This document shows positions 10,853-23,230 of a stretch of 64,000 nucleotides of DNA, piece after piece (position 1 is the stretch's first letter; each line of letters starts with the position of its first letter). Below the pieces are notes generated by a model that worked only from the letters and a program-made list of their open reading frames with translations, made no database searches and was not told the DNA's origin. The position numbers and the translations under genes are program-made. The DNA lies in contig CM045762.1 in assembly GCA_025200525.1 (NCBI GenBank), positions 1,116,001 to 1,180,000 of the forward strand. The letters run 5' to 3'. Source of the DNA: Camellia lanceoleosa. Its lineage: Eukaryota; Streptophyta; Magnoliopsida; Ericales; Theaceae.

Positions 10853-13273
10853 AAAACGTCTAAGTTCCGTTTTCCGAAAACACAGTAAGTTCAGAAATCC
10901 AATCACACGCTTTTTGTCTTGTGGCAATGTGAGAGAGAGGCGTTTAGGAGGCTTGGCCTTTCTCCCAGTACAACTCCGTTTCAGAGAAGACGAGTCTGGG
11001 AGGGCTTGGAATAGCGACTCCGAGTCCAAATCCAACCAAGTATGTCAATGTAAAAGAGAACCATTTTTAATATAGAGCAACGGACAGACAGACAGAGAGA
11101 GAGAGAGAGAGATAGACTGAGATCAACGGACATAGAGACCTGGATGGACAATGATCGATAGAAGGACCGAGATCGACAGAGAAGAACCCACATGGACACG
11201 GACAGACCAAGATTGCTGGAGACAGAGCGAGATAAACAGGGATCGACAGAGAGAGACCGACATCGACGGAGAATAGGCCGACATCGACACAGAGAGACCA
11301 AGATCGATACCCAATCTTTCAAAAAACCTTTCATTTGCGGCGGCGGTGCCGTGGAGGTGCCGATCTCAGAAGCCTGCGAGCACCGGAGCCCACCGACGCT
11401 TGGGTGGTCAGCGGGGGTCACGAACCCTTTGATTTGTTCACTGGTTGTCTCAATTTGTTTACGAACACTTCGAAATGTTACTCCTTTTGTGTTTACTACT
11501 TAGAAATGAACATATGTTACTCCTTCTGTGTTTACGAACATTTTGAAATGAACCCTTTGTTACTACTTTTGTGGTTAGGAACACTTGGAAATGTTTCTCC
11601 TTTTGTGTAAGAATTTTTGGCATAAGATTTACACTTTTTCATCGAACTTACACCATTTGTGAAGGCCCAACTTAAAGCTATTTCGGAAGTCACTTATACC
11701 TATTCTGAAAAATAAATTTCATTCGTTTACACCTTCAGCTTAAGCTTACACCTTTTCATGAAAATACTTACACCATTTTTGAAAAGTTACTCCTTTTATG
11801 TAAGAATTTTTGACATAACATTTATACTATTGTGCTTATATACTCTTTCACAAAAGGTGTAAGTTTGAAGAAAAATTATAAATCTTATGACAAAAATTAT
11901 TACACAAAAGGAGTAACTTTTCAAAAAAAATATAGGCACTTCCAGGAAAAGGTATAAGCTTCACCAAAAGATGTAAATTTTATGAATTTATTTTTCCACA
12001 AAAGGTATAAGTTACTTCCGAAAAAGCTTTAACTTCAGCTTCTACAAAAGGTGTAAGTTCGAAGAAAAGGTATAAATCTTATGCCAAAAATTCGTACAGA
12101 AAAGGAGTAACTTTTCAAAAAAATATAAGCATTTCCACGAAAAGGTATAAGCTTAAGCAAAAGGTGTACATTTGATGAAATTATTTTTTCACAAAAGGTA
12201 TAAGTGACTTCCGAAAAAGCTTTAACTTCAGCTTCCACAAAAGGTGTAAGTTCGAAGAAAAGCTATAAATGTTATGCCAAAAATTCTTACACAAAAGGAG
12301 TAACTTTTCAAACAAAATATAGGCACTTCCACGAAATAGTATAAGCTTCACCAAAAGATGTAAATTTTATGAATTTATTTTTCCACAAAAGGTATAAGTT
12401 ACTTCTGAAAAAGCTTTAACTTCAGCTTCTACAAAAGGTGTAAGTTCAAGGAAAAGGTATAAATCTTATGCCAAAAATTCATACAGAAAAGGAGTAACTT
12501 TTCAAAAAAGATATAAGCATTTCCACGAAAAGGTATAAGCTTAAGCAAAAGGTGTACATTTGATGAAATTATTTTTTCACAAAAGGTATAAGTGACTTCC
12601 GAAAAAGCTTTAACTTCAGCTTCCACAAAAGGTGTAAGTTCGAAGAAAAGCTATAAATGTTATGCCAAAAATTCTTACACAAAAGGAGTAACTTTTCAAA
12701 CAAAATATAGGCACTTCCACGAAATGGTATAAGCTTCACCAAAAGGTGTAAATTTGATGAATTTGTTTTTCCACAAAAGGTATAAGTTACTTCCGAAAAA
12801 GCTTTAAGTTGGGTTTCCACAAAAGGTGTAAGTTCGAAGAAAATGTATAAATCTTATGCCAAAAATTCGTACAGAAAAGGAGTAACTTTTCAAAAAAGAT
12901 ATAAGCAGTTCCACGAAAAGGTATAAGCTTAAGCAAAAGGTGTACATTTGATGAAATTATTTTTTCACAAAAGGTATAAGTCACTTCCGACAACGCTTTA
13001 AGTTGGGCTTCCACAAAAGGTGTAAGTTCGAAAATAAGCTATAAATGTTATGCCATAAATTCCTACACAAAAGGGGTAACTTTTCAGAGATAGTATAAGC
13101 ATTTCCACGAAAAGGTGTAACCTTAAGCAAATTATGTTAATTTGATGAATTTTTTTTCCCACAACAGGTATAAGTGACTTCCGAAAAACCTTTAAAGTTG
13201 GCCTTTCAGAAACGGCGTAAGTTCGAAGAAAAAGTAGAAATCTTATGCGACAAACAGATGTAAGTAACTTCGC
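10853..13273. repeat. Array unit 1 (7 monomers)
   Basis: The G module spans 10853-11435. It contains ACAACTCCGTTTCAGAGAAG, a (GA)n run at 11094-11112, many GATCGACAGAG-type short repeats, and ends in a GC-rich stretch (CACCGACGCTTGGGTGGTCA). The T-strand segment is about 11468-11840. Monomers follow, with the CCAAAAATT landmark at 11891, 12084, 12278, 12471, 12664, 12859 and 13052, i.e. spacing 192-195 bp. Alternate monomers are more alike (CTTCAGCTTCCACAAAAGG versus CTTCAGCTTCTACAAAAGG), so a two-monomer sub-period is likely. Confidence 0.8.
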
Positions 13274-15374
13274 AAAACGTCTAAGTTTCGTTTTTTCCCC
13301 GGAAAACCTGTGAGTTCCTAAAATCCAATCACACTGTTTTTTGTCTTGTGGTAATGTGAGAGAGAAGGGCGTTTCGGAGGGCTTGGCCTTTCTCTCGGTA
13401 CAACTCCGTTTCAGAGAAGACGATTCTGGGAGGGCTTGGAATAGCAACTCCGAGTCCAAATCCAACCAAGTATGTCAATGTAAAAGAGAACCGTTTTTAA
13501 TGTAGAGCAACGGACAAAGAGACAGAGACAGAGAGAGAGATAGACTGAGATCAACGGACATAGAGACCTAGATGATCAATGATCGACAGAAGGACCGAAA
13601 TCGACAGATATCGACAGAGAAGAACCCACATGGACTCAGACAGACCAAGATCGCTGGAGACAGAGTGAGATAAACAGGGATCGACAGAGAGATCGACATC
13701 GACGGAGAATAGGCCGACATCGACCTGACACGTAGAGACCAAGATCGATAGCCAATCTTTCAAAAACCTTTCATTTCTTGCGGCGGTGCCGTGGAGGTGC
13801 CGATCTCGAGCTTGACTTGAGCACGGAGCCCACCGACGCTTGGGTGGTCAGCCGGGGTCACGAACCCTTTGATTTGTTCCCTGGTTGTCTCAATTTGTTT
13901 ATGAACACTTCGAAATGTTACTCCTTTTGTGTTTGTACTACTTAGAAATGAACATATGTTACTCTTTCTGTGTTTACAAACATTTTGAAATGAACCCTTT
14001 GTTACTCCTTTTGTGGTTATGAACACTTTGAGATGTTACTCCTTCATACTTTTCGTCAAAATATTTACACGATTTTTGAAAAGTTACTCCTTTTCTGCAA
14101 GAATTTTTGGCATAAGATTTACACTTTTTCCTCGAACTTACACCATTTGTGAAGGCCCAACTTAAAGCTATTTCGAAGTCACTTATACCTTTTGTGAAAA
14201 ATAAATTTCATCGTTTACACCTTCAGCTTAAGCTTACACCTTTTCATGAAAATACTTACACCATTTTTGAAAAGTTACTCCTTTTATGTAAGAATTTTTG
14301 GCATAACATTTATACTATTGTGCTTATATGCTCTTTCACAAAAGTTGTAAGTTTGAAGAAAAAGTATAAATCTTATGACAAAAATTATTACACAAAAGGA
14401 GTAACTTTTCAAAAAAAATATAGGCACTTCCAGGAAAAGGTATAAGCTTCACGAAAAGATGTAAATTTGATGAATTTATTTTTCCACAAAAGGTATAAGT
14501 TACTTCCGAAAAAGCTTTAACTTGAGCTTCCACAAAAGGTGTAAGTTCGAAGAAAATGTATAAATCTTATGCCCAAAATTCGTACAGAAAAGGAGTAACT
14601 TTTCAAAAAAATATAAGCAGTTCCACGAAAAGGTATAAGCTTAAGCAAAAGGTGTACATTTGATGAAATTATTTTTTCACAAAAGGTATAACTGACTTCC
14701 GAAAAAGCTTTAACTTCAGCTTCCACGAAAGGTGTAAGTTCGAAGAAAAGCTATAAATGTTATGCCAAAAATTCTTACACAAAAGGAGTAACTTTTCAAA
14801 CAAAATATAGGCACTTCCACGAAATGGTATAAGGTTCACCAAAAGGTGTAAATTTGATGAATTTGTTTTTCCACAAAAGGTATAAGTTACTTCCGAAAAA
14901 TCTTTATGTTGGGTTTCCACAAAAGGTGTAAGTTCGAAGAAAAGATATAAATCTTATGCCAAAAATTCGTACAGAAAATGAGTAACTTTTCAAAAAAGAT
15001 ATAAGCAGTTCCGCGAAAAGGTATAAGCTTAAGCAAAAGGTGTACATTTGATGAAATTATTTTTTCACAAAAGGTATAAGTCACTTCCAAAAAAGCTTTA
15101 AGTTCGGCTTACGCAAAAGGTGTAAGTTCGAAAATAAGCTATAAATGTTATGCCATAAATTCCTACACAAAAATGAGTAACCTTTCAGAAATAGTATAAG
15201 CATTTCCACGAAAAGGTGTAACCTTAAGCAAATTGTGTTAATTTGAAGAAATTTTTTTTCCACAAAAGGTATAACTGACTTCCGAAAAACCTTTAAAGTT
15301 GGGCTTTCACAAACGGCGTAAGTTCGAAGAAAAAGTATAAATCTTATGCGACAAACAGATGTAAGTAACTTCGT
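13274..15374. repeat. Array unit 2 (5 monomers)
   Basis: The G module runs about 13274-13880, with small indels against unit 1 (an extra CGACAGATATCGACAG; loss of some GC-rich bases near 13800-13815). The T-strand segment is about 13898-14338. Monomer landmarks are at about 14379, 14572, 14764, 14959 and 15152. The last monomer has the variant TGCCATAAATTCC, also seen in the last monomer of units 1 and 3, so monomer types hold fixed positions within a unit. Confidence 0.8.
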
Positions 15375-17270
15375 AAAACGTCTAAGTTCCGTTTTTTCCG
15401 AAAAACACAGAAGTTCCTAAAATCCAATCACACTGTTTTTGTCTTGTGGCAATGTGAGAGAGAAGGGCGTTTCGGAGGGCTTGGCCTTTCACCCAGTACA
15501 ACTCCATTTCAGAGAAGACGAGTCTGGGAGGGCTTGGAATAGCGACTGCGAGTCCAAATCCGACCAAGTATGTCAATGTAAAAGAGAACCGTTTTTAATA
15601 TAGAGCAACGGACACAGAGAGAGAGAGAGAGAGAGAGAGATAGATAGACTGAGATCAACGGACATAGAGACCTAGATGGACAATGATCGACAGAAGGACC
15701 GAAATCGACAGAGTAGAACCCACATGGACATAGACAGACAAAGTTCGCTGAAGACACAGCGAGATAAACAGGGATCGACAGAGACAGACCGACATCGACG
15801 GAGAATAGGCCGACATCGACACAGAGAGACCAAGATCGATAGCCAATCTTTCAAAAAACCTTTCATTTGCGGCGGCGGTGCCGTGGAGGTGCCGATCTCA
15901 GAAGCCTGCGAGCACCGGAGCCCACCGACGCTTGGGTGGTCAGCGGGGGTCACGAACCCTTTCATTTGTTCAGTGGTTGTCTCAATTTGTTTATGAACAC
16001 TTCGAAATGTTACTCCTTTTGTGTTTGTACTACTTAGAAATGAACATATGTTACTCCTTCTGTGTTTACGAACATTTTGAAATGAACCCTTTGTTACTCC
16101 TTTTGTGGTTATGAACACTTTGAAATGTTACTCCTTCATACTTTTCTTTAAAATATTTACACCATTTTTGAAAAGTTACTCCTTTTCTGCAAGAATTTTT
16201 GGCATAAGATTTACACTTTTTCCTCGAACTTACACCATTTGTGAAGGCCCAACTTAAAGCTATTTCGAAGTCACTTATACCTTTTGTGAAAAATATATTT
16301 CATCGTTTACACCTTCAGCTTAAGCTTACACCTTTTCATGAAAATACTTACACCATTTTTGAAAAGTTACTCCTTTTTTGTAAGAATTTTTGGCATAACA
16401 TTTATACTATTGTGCTTATATACTCTTTCAGAAAAGGTGTAAGTTTGAAGAAAAAGTATAAATCTTATGACAAAAATTATTACACAAAAGGAGTAACTTT
16501 TCAAAAAAAATATAGGCACTTCGACGAAAAGGTATAAGCTTGACCAAAAGGTATAAATTTGATGAATTTATTTTTCCACAAAAGGTATAAGTGACTTCCG
16601 AAAAAGCTTTAAGTTGGGTTTCCACAAAAGGTGTAAGTTCGAAGAAAAGGTATAAATCTTATGCCAAAAATTCGTACAGAAAAGGAGTAACTTTTCAAAA
16701 AAATATAAGCAGTTCCACGAAAAGGTATAAGCTTAAGCAAAAGGTGTACATTTGATGAAATTATTTTTCCACAAAAAGTATAAGTCACTTCCGAAAAAGC
16801 TTTAACTTCAGCTTCCACAAAAGGTGTAAGTTCGAAGAAAAGGTATAAATCTTATGCCAAAAATTCGTACAGAAAAGGAGTAACTTTTCAAAAAAGATAT
16901 AAGCAGTTCCACGAAAAGGTAGAAGCTTAAGCAAAAGATGTACATTTGATAAAATTATTTTTTCACAAAAGGTATAAGTCACTTCCAAAAAAGCTTTAAG
17001 TTCGGCTTCCGCAAAAGGTGTAAGTTCGAAAATAAGCTATAAATGTTATGCCATAAATTCCTACACAAAAATGAGTAACCTTTCAGAAATAGTATAAGCA
17101 TTTCCATGACAAGGTGTAACCTTAAGCAAATTGTGTTAATTTGAAGAATTTTTTTTTTCCGCAAAAGGTATAACTGACTTCCGAAAAACCTTTAAAGTTG
17201 GGCTTTCACAAACGGTGTAAGTTCGAAGAAAAAGTATAAATCTAATGCGACAAACAGATGTAAGTAACCC
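15375..17270. repeat. Array unit 3 (4 monomers)
   Basis: The G module is about 15375-15970 with a longer (GA)n run at 15617-15640. The T-strand segment is about 16008-16434. Monomer landmarks are at about 16470, 16663, 16857 and 17050. It is closest in sequence to unit 2, including the same AAAATGAGTAACC change in the last monomer. Confidence 0.8.
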
Positions 17271-19057
17271 AAAACGTCTAAGTTCCTTTTCCCGAAAAAC
17301 ACAGAAGTTCCTAAAATCCAATCACATTGTTTTTGTCTTGTGGCAATGTGAGAGAGAATGGCATTTCGTAGGGCTTGGCCTTTCTCCCAGTACAACTCCG
17401 TTTCAGAGAAGACGAGTCTGGGAGGGCTTGGAATAGTAACTGCGAGTCCAAATCCAACCAAGTATGTCAATGTAAAAGAGAGCCGTTTTTAATATAGAGC
17501 AACGGAGAGAGAGAGAGAGAGATAGACTGAGATCAACGGACATAGAGACCTAGATGGACAATGATCGATAGAAGGACCGAAATCGACAGAGAAGAACCCA
17601 CATGGACACAGACAGACAAAGTTCACTGGAGACCTGGCCGAGATAAGCGAGGATCGACGAGCAGACCGACATTGACGGAGAATAGGCCGACATCGACAGA
17701 GAGACCAAGATCGATAGGCAATCTTTCAAAAAACCTTTCATTTCTGGGCGGTGCCGTGGAGGTGCCGATCTCAGAAGCCTGCGAGCACCAGAGCCCACCG
17801 ACGCTTGGGTGGTCAGCGGGGGTCACGAACCCTTTCATTTGTTCAGTGGTTGTCTCAATTTGTTTATGAACACTTCGAAATGTTACTCCTTTTGTGTTTA
17901 CTACTTAGAAATGAACATATGTTACTCCTTCTGTGTTTACGAACATTTTGAAATGAACCCTTTGTTACTCCTTTTGTGGTTATGAACACTTTGAAATGTT
18001 ACTCCTTCATACTTTTCTTTAAAATATTTACACCATTTTTGAAAAGTTACTCCTTTTGTGTAAGAATTTTTGGCATCAGATTTACACTTTTTCCTCGAAC
18101 TTACACCATTTGTGAAGGCCCAACTTAAAGCTATTTCGGAAGTCACTTATACCTTTTGTGAAAAATATATTTCATCGTTTACACCTTCACCTTAAGCTTA
18201 CACCTTTTCATTAACATACTTACACCATTTTTGAAAAGTTACTCCTTTTTTGTAAGAATTTTTGGCATAACATTTATACTATTGTGCTTATATACTCTTT
18301 CAGAAAAGGTGTAAGTTTGAAGCAAAAGTATAAATCTTATGACAAAAATTATTTCACAAAAGGAGTAACTTTTCAAAAAAAATTTAAGCACTTCGACGAA
18401 AAGGTATAAGCTTAAGCAAAAGGTGTAAATTTGATGAATTCATTTTTTCACAAAGTGTATAAGTGACTTCCGAAAAAGCTTTAAGTTGGGTTTCCACAAA
18501 AGGTGTAAGTTCGAAGAAAATGTATAAATTTTATGCCAAAAATTCTTACACAAAAGGAATAACTTTTCAAAAAAAATATAGGCACTTCCACGAAAAAGTA
18601 TAAGCTTAAGCAGAAGGTGTAAATTTGATGAATTTATTTTTCCACAAAAAGTATAAGTCACTTCCGAAAAAGCTTTAAGTTGGCTTCCACAAAAGGTGTA
18701 AGTTCGAAGAAAATGTATAAATGTTATGCCAAAAATGCTTACACAAAATGAGTAACTTTTCAAAAAAAATATAAGCACTTCTACGAAGAGGTATAAGCTT
18801 AAGCAAAAGGTATAAATTTGATGAAATTATTTCTTCACAAAAGGTATAAGTGACTTCCGAAAAAGCTTTAAGTTGGGCTTCCACAAAAGGTGTAAGTTCG
18901 AACATAAGCTATAAATGTTATGCCAAAAATTCCTACACAAAAGTAGTAACTTTTCAGAAATAGTATAAGCACTTCCACGAAAAGGTGCAAGCTTAAGCAA
19001 ATTTTGTAAATTTGATGAATTTTTTTTTTCACAAAAGGTATAACTGACTTCCGAAAA
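17271..19057. repeat. Array unit 4 (4 monomers)
   Basis: The G module is about 17271-17840, the last one with the full 5' half (TCTTGTGGCAATGTGAGAGA onward). The T-strand segment is about 17880-18304. Monomer landmarks are at about 18342, 18537, 18729 and 18922. Confidence 0.8.
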
Positions 19058-20192
19058 GTTAAATTAGATGGACAATGATCGACAGAAGGACCCAAATCGA
19101 CAGAGATCCACTGACAAGAACCCACATGGAGAGAGACAGACCAAGATCGCTGGAGACAGACCAAACGTAAGCGAGGATCGATCGAGAGACCGACATCGAC
19201 GGAGAATAGGCCGACATCGACACAGAGAGACCAAGATCGATAGCCAATCTTTCAAAAAACCTTTCATTTGCGGCGGCGGTTCCGTCGAGGTGCCGATCTC
19301 TAAAGCCTGTGAGCACCGGAGCCCACCGACGCTTGGGTGGTCAGCGGGGGTCACGAACACTTTGATTTGTTCAGTGCTTGTCCCAATTTGTTTATGAACA
19401 CTTCCAAATGTTACTCCTTTTGTGTTTACTACTTAGAAATGAACATATGTTACTCCTGTGTTTATGAACATTTTGAAATGACGCCTTGTTACTCCTTTTG
19501 TGGTTATGAACACCTTGAAATGTTTCTCCTTCATACTTTGCATCAAAATATTTACACTATTTTTCAAAAGTTACTCCTTTTGTGTAACAATTTTTGGCAT
19601 AAGATTTACACTTTTTCCTCGAATTTACACCATCTGTGAAGGCCCAACTTAAAGCTATTTCGGAAGTCAGTTATACCTTTTGTGAAAAAAATTTCATCCT
19701 ATTTACACATTTTGGTTAGGCTTACACCTTCTCGTGAAAATACTTACACCATTTTTGAAAAAGTTACTCCTTCTGTGTAAGAATTTTGGGCATAACATTT
19801 GTATTTTTGTGCTTATATACTCTTTCACAAAAGGTGTAAGTTTGAAGAAAAAGTATAAATCTTATGACAAAAATTATTTCACAAAAGGAGTAACTTTCCA
19901 AAAAAATATAAGCACTTCCACGAAAAGGTATAAGCTTAAGCAGAAGGTGTAAATTTGATGAATTTATTTTTTCACAAAGGTATAACTGACTTCCGAAAAA
20001 GCTTTAAGTTGGGCTTCCACAAAAGGTGTAAGTTCGAAAATAAGCTATAAATGTTATGCCAAAAATTCCTACACAAAAGGAGTAACTTTTCAGAAATAGT
20101 ATAAGCACTTCCACGAAAAGATGTAACCTTAGGCAAATTTTGTAAATTTGATGAATTTTTTTTTCACAAAAGGTATAACTCCCTTCCGAAAA
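19058..20192. repeat. Array unit 5 (truncated G, 2 monomers)
   Basis: The G module lacks its first 280 bases or so. A monomer joins directly to the GATGGACAATGATCGACAG point at about 19058-19070 with the junction CCGAAAAGTTAAATTAGATG. The T-strand segment is about 19408-19835. Monomer landmarks are at 19866 and 20059. Confidence 0.8.
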
Positions 20193-21290
20193 GTTAAATT
20201 AGATGGACAATGATCGACAGAAGGACCGAAATCGACAGAGATCGACAGAGAAGAACCCACATGGACACGGACAGACCAAGATCGCTGGAGACAGACCGAG
20301 ATATACAGGGATCGACAGAGAGGGACCAACATCGACGGAGAATAGGCCGACATCGACACAGAGAGCCCAAGATCGATAGCCAATCTTTCAAAAAAACCTT
20401 TCATTTGCGGCGGCGGTGCCGTGGAGGTGCCGATCTCAGAAGCCTGTGAGCACCGGAGCCCACCCACGCTTGGGTGGTCAGCGGGGGTCACGAACCCTTT
20501 GATTTGTTCAGTGGTTGTCTCAATTTGTTTACGAACACTTCGAAATGTTACTCCTTTTGTGTTTACTACTTTGAAATGAACATATGTTACTCCTTCTGTG
20601 TTTACGAACATTTTGAAATGAACCCTTTGTTACTCCTTTTGTGGTTATGAACACTTTCAAATGTTACTCCTTCATACTTTCCGTCAAAATATTTCTACCA
20701 TTTTTGAAAAGTTACTCCTTTTTGTAGAATTTTGGCATAAGATTTACTTTCCTCGAACTTACACCATTTGTGAAGGCCCAACTTAAAGCTATTTCGGAAG
20801 TCACTTATACCTTTTGTGAAAAAAAAAATTCATCCAATTTACACCTTTTGTTTAGGCTTACACCTTATCGTGAAAATACTTACACCATTTTTTATAAGTT
20901 ACTCCTTTTCTGTAACAATTTTGGCATAACATTCTTTATACTGTTGTGCTTATACTCTTTCACAAAAGGTGTAAGTTTGAAGAAAAAGTATAAATGTTAT
21001 GCCAAAAATTCTTACACAAAAGGAGTAACTTTTCAAAAAAATATAGGCACTTCCACGAAAAGGTATAACCTTAAGCAAAAGGTGTAAATTTGATGAATTT
21101 ATTTTTGCACAAAAGGTATAAGTCACTTCGGAAAAAGCTCTAAAGGGCTTCCAAAAGGTGTAAGTTCTCAAAGAAAAGTATAAATGTTATGCCAAAAATT
21201 CTTACACAAAAAGAGTAACTTTTCAAATAAAATATAAACACTTCCACGAAAAGGTATAAGCTTAAGCAAAAAGTGTAATTTTTCGTTTGT
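20193..21290. repeat. Array unit 6 (truncated G, 2 monomers)
   Basis: It shares the exact truncation junction of unit 5 (CCGAAAAGTTAAATTAGATG), so units 5 and 6 arose by duplication after the deletion. The T-strand segment is about 20545-20965 with small deletions. Landmarks are at 21001 and 21191. Confidence 0.8.
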
Positions 21291-21698
21291 TTACACCTTT
21301 GGTAAGTCAACTCAGAAAAGGAGTAAGTGTTCATAAAAGGTGTAAATTATTTCACGTATATGGTACTCATAAAAAGGTGTAAGTTTTTACAAAAGCCGTA
21401 AGTTTTCAGAAATCAGTTACGCCTTTTTCTGAAATTTCTTACGCCTTTCTTGAAAATATACGGCTTTTGTGAAAACTTATACATTTTTTTTTTATTTTAT
21501 TAATTAACCTAGAAAGTGTAATATATTATTCCTATATTATTTTATTAATTTACCTGGAAAGTGACCCGCTTAGCAGGTCACCAATGTGTAAATTTTCAAA
21601 TATTTTGATATAACCCAATACATACAAATGTGTAAATGCAACATACAAGGGTGTAAGTGCCTTGCATACCATATGCAAGGCACACTTAAGAAAAGTCC
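21291..21698. repeat. Array tail with small palindromes
   Basis: Motif density declines. An inverted pair, ACAAAAGCCGTAAGTTTTCA and its complement, lies at about 21390-21475. A 21-bp near-palindrome (GTGACCCGCTTAGCAGGTCAC) is at about 21561-21581 and a CCTTGCATA...TATGCAAGG hairpin at about 21659-21680. Scattered GTGTAA motifs continue to the start of the inverted-repeat arm at 21699. Confidence 0.55.
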
Positions 21699-23127
21699 TA
21701 AAATATTTTGTCACAGGTTGTTTGGGATGTGCTATATAAGTGTACTTTTTGATTTTTTAACTAAAAAAAGTAGAGAAAAAATATATGTATGTTTGAGATA
21801 ATTTTTTGACTTTTTACGAAAAAATGTGTAATAAAATTGAAATGTCCATTCTACCTTTGTTGACTTTTTTTATTTTAAACTTCTTAACTTTTGGATAATT
21901 GAATTGAATAACCAAATAATAATTTTACCTTCTAAACTTCCTTCACAAACTTCTGCCAAATAGTATGAATTTTTTAATTTTTTTAAATAACTTTTTCGTT
22001 TTTAACTTTTATAAATTATTCCAAACAAAGCCTTATCAATCATGGGTGTAATATGATTAGTTTCTAGTTTATTAATGGACCCTAACATTTTTTTGGTACC
22101 AAAAACTTTTTGTAGCCAACCTACAATTTGGTGTGGGTGAGATGTGACTAACTAGGGTAATTTTACTTGCATCACAGCATTACCTCCTTACATTTTTTAA
22201 ATTTTATTTTTTGACAATTTTTATAATACTTTTCACTATGTTTGTTTTCCGTTTTTTAAAATACTTTTCAAAAAATTCTATTTTCTTGCTTTTTGCATTT
22301 TTTTATTTAATTTTTTTTAATTTTTAGACACACCTAACATAAATACATTTTAAAAATATAATTTTCGTGAAATTTTTTTTAAAAAAATTCAGTAAATACC
22401 AAAATACAAAAATTCGATATATTTTTCATATTTTTACATATTTTTTAAAAATATTTTACTTTTTAAATGCATCTAAGTAAGGTGTATCTAATAAAAAAAA
22501 TGCTTAAAATTTTAAAAATATTCACTAAAAACAAAAAAATACGAAAAATAAAAAACTCAATTTTCAGAAAACTAAATTCAAAAAATTGAAATCAAAAGTT
22601 TTTGTACATCTCATAAATTAATTCTTGAAATTAAAATTAACAAAAAAATTATGAAAATGCGATTTCTTAATCGAGGAAAAGTGACTATATAAAAAATAAG
22701 ATCGTTAAAATACTACCCTTGTAAAATATGATTATCCCAAAATTGATGATTTAAAAAATATGATCATTGACAATAGAAATAAAAAAAAAAAAACAAATAA
22801 AAAAGCAAATAGAGAGAAACAAAGACAAATCGCGCACGAGAGAGAGAGATCGCGATTGAGAGATGGCGAGGGTGGCAGTGGACGCTAGGGTTTTGAGACA
22901 AGGGGCGGGGAGTTGGGAAGGGTTTTGAGACTGAATGGGAGGGGCGGCGGCGAAAGGATGAGTCGATGACGAAGGGCTCAGATTGTTTTTTCCAGGTGAG
23001 TTGTCCTCCCTCCCTCCCTCCCTCTCCTCCTCCACACAATAAGAAGTATGAAGTATGAGTTGTTTTCCAGGTGAGTTGTTTTTCAAGATTATCAAATATT
23101 AAGAAGTATGAGATATTTTTTTTACTA
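21699..23127 (-). repeat. Left arm of a 1.43-kb inverted repeat
   Basis: This stretch reappears in reverse complement at 47931-49368. Shared landmarks include TGTCACAGGTTGTTTGGGAT at the outer end and the leader sequence with AAACCCTAG at about 22884-22892 (complement). Read on minus it looks like a plant 5' UTR (CT-rich, AAACCCTAG, then TCTCAATCGCGATCTCTC) followed by AT-rich intron-like DNA. The outer 320 bp has GG(C)TTTGTTTGG-like ends and could be a further MITE (about 21716-22034, weak). The promoter part present in the right arm's neighbourhood is missing here: at about 23128 the sequence jumps to the X linker. Confidence 0.75.
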
Positions 23128-23230
23128 GAAAAAACAATTATATGACATTGCACACGTGAGACGACTCCTAGACATCGTCGCGTGTACCACCGCTTTTGGT
23201 TAGTCTAAAATCTCCGGTCGAATGAGTCCA

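Larger units (their letters stand above)
10268..21690. repeat. 11-kb higher-order tandem array with built-in inverted segments
   Basis: Almost every 20-50 bp carries a variant of AAAAGGTGTAAG or its complement CTTACACCTTTT. Six large units are recognisable. Each has a GA-rich, GC-richer module (G), then about 430 bp in T-strand orientation, then a run of about 194-bp monomers in A-strand orientation. Spacing between G modules falls left to right: about 2420, 2100, 1900, 1520 (measured from a shared internal point) and 1130 bp. Monomer counts, using the TATGCCAAAAATT landmark, are 7, 5, 4, 4, 2, 2. The T-strand segment is the reverse complement of the monomers, so each unit can fold back. The frames in it are not genes. 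I do not recognise the family. Confidence 0.85.

Noticed and set aside
11090..20450. Arg/Asp-rich frames such as DRHRRRIGRHRHRETK
   Set aside because: These are translations of GATCGACAGAGA low-complexity DNA and occur in several frames.
11880..21250. Many 60-110-codon frames with shared text such as EVTYTFC and LLLKLIPFRG
   Set aside because: They repeat only because the DNA repeats every 194 bp, which is not a multiple of 3. Each ends at a stop or drifts out of frame within one or two monomers, and no domain is recognisable.
10268..21690. Centromeric satellite
   Set aside because: A 194-bp monomer is near the usual size, but the units contain inverted segments and an unrelated GA-rich module, and the array is only 11 kb next to ordinary transposons. 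Nothing supports centromere function.
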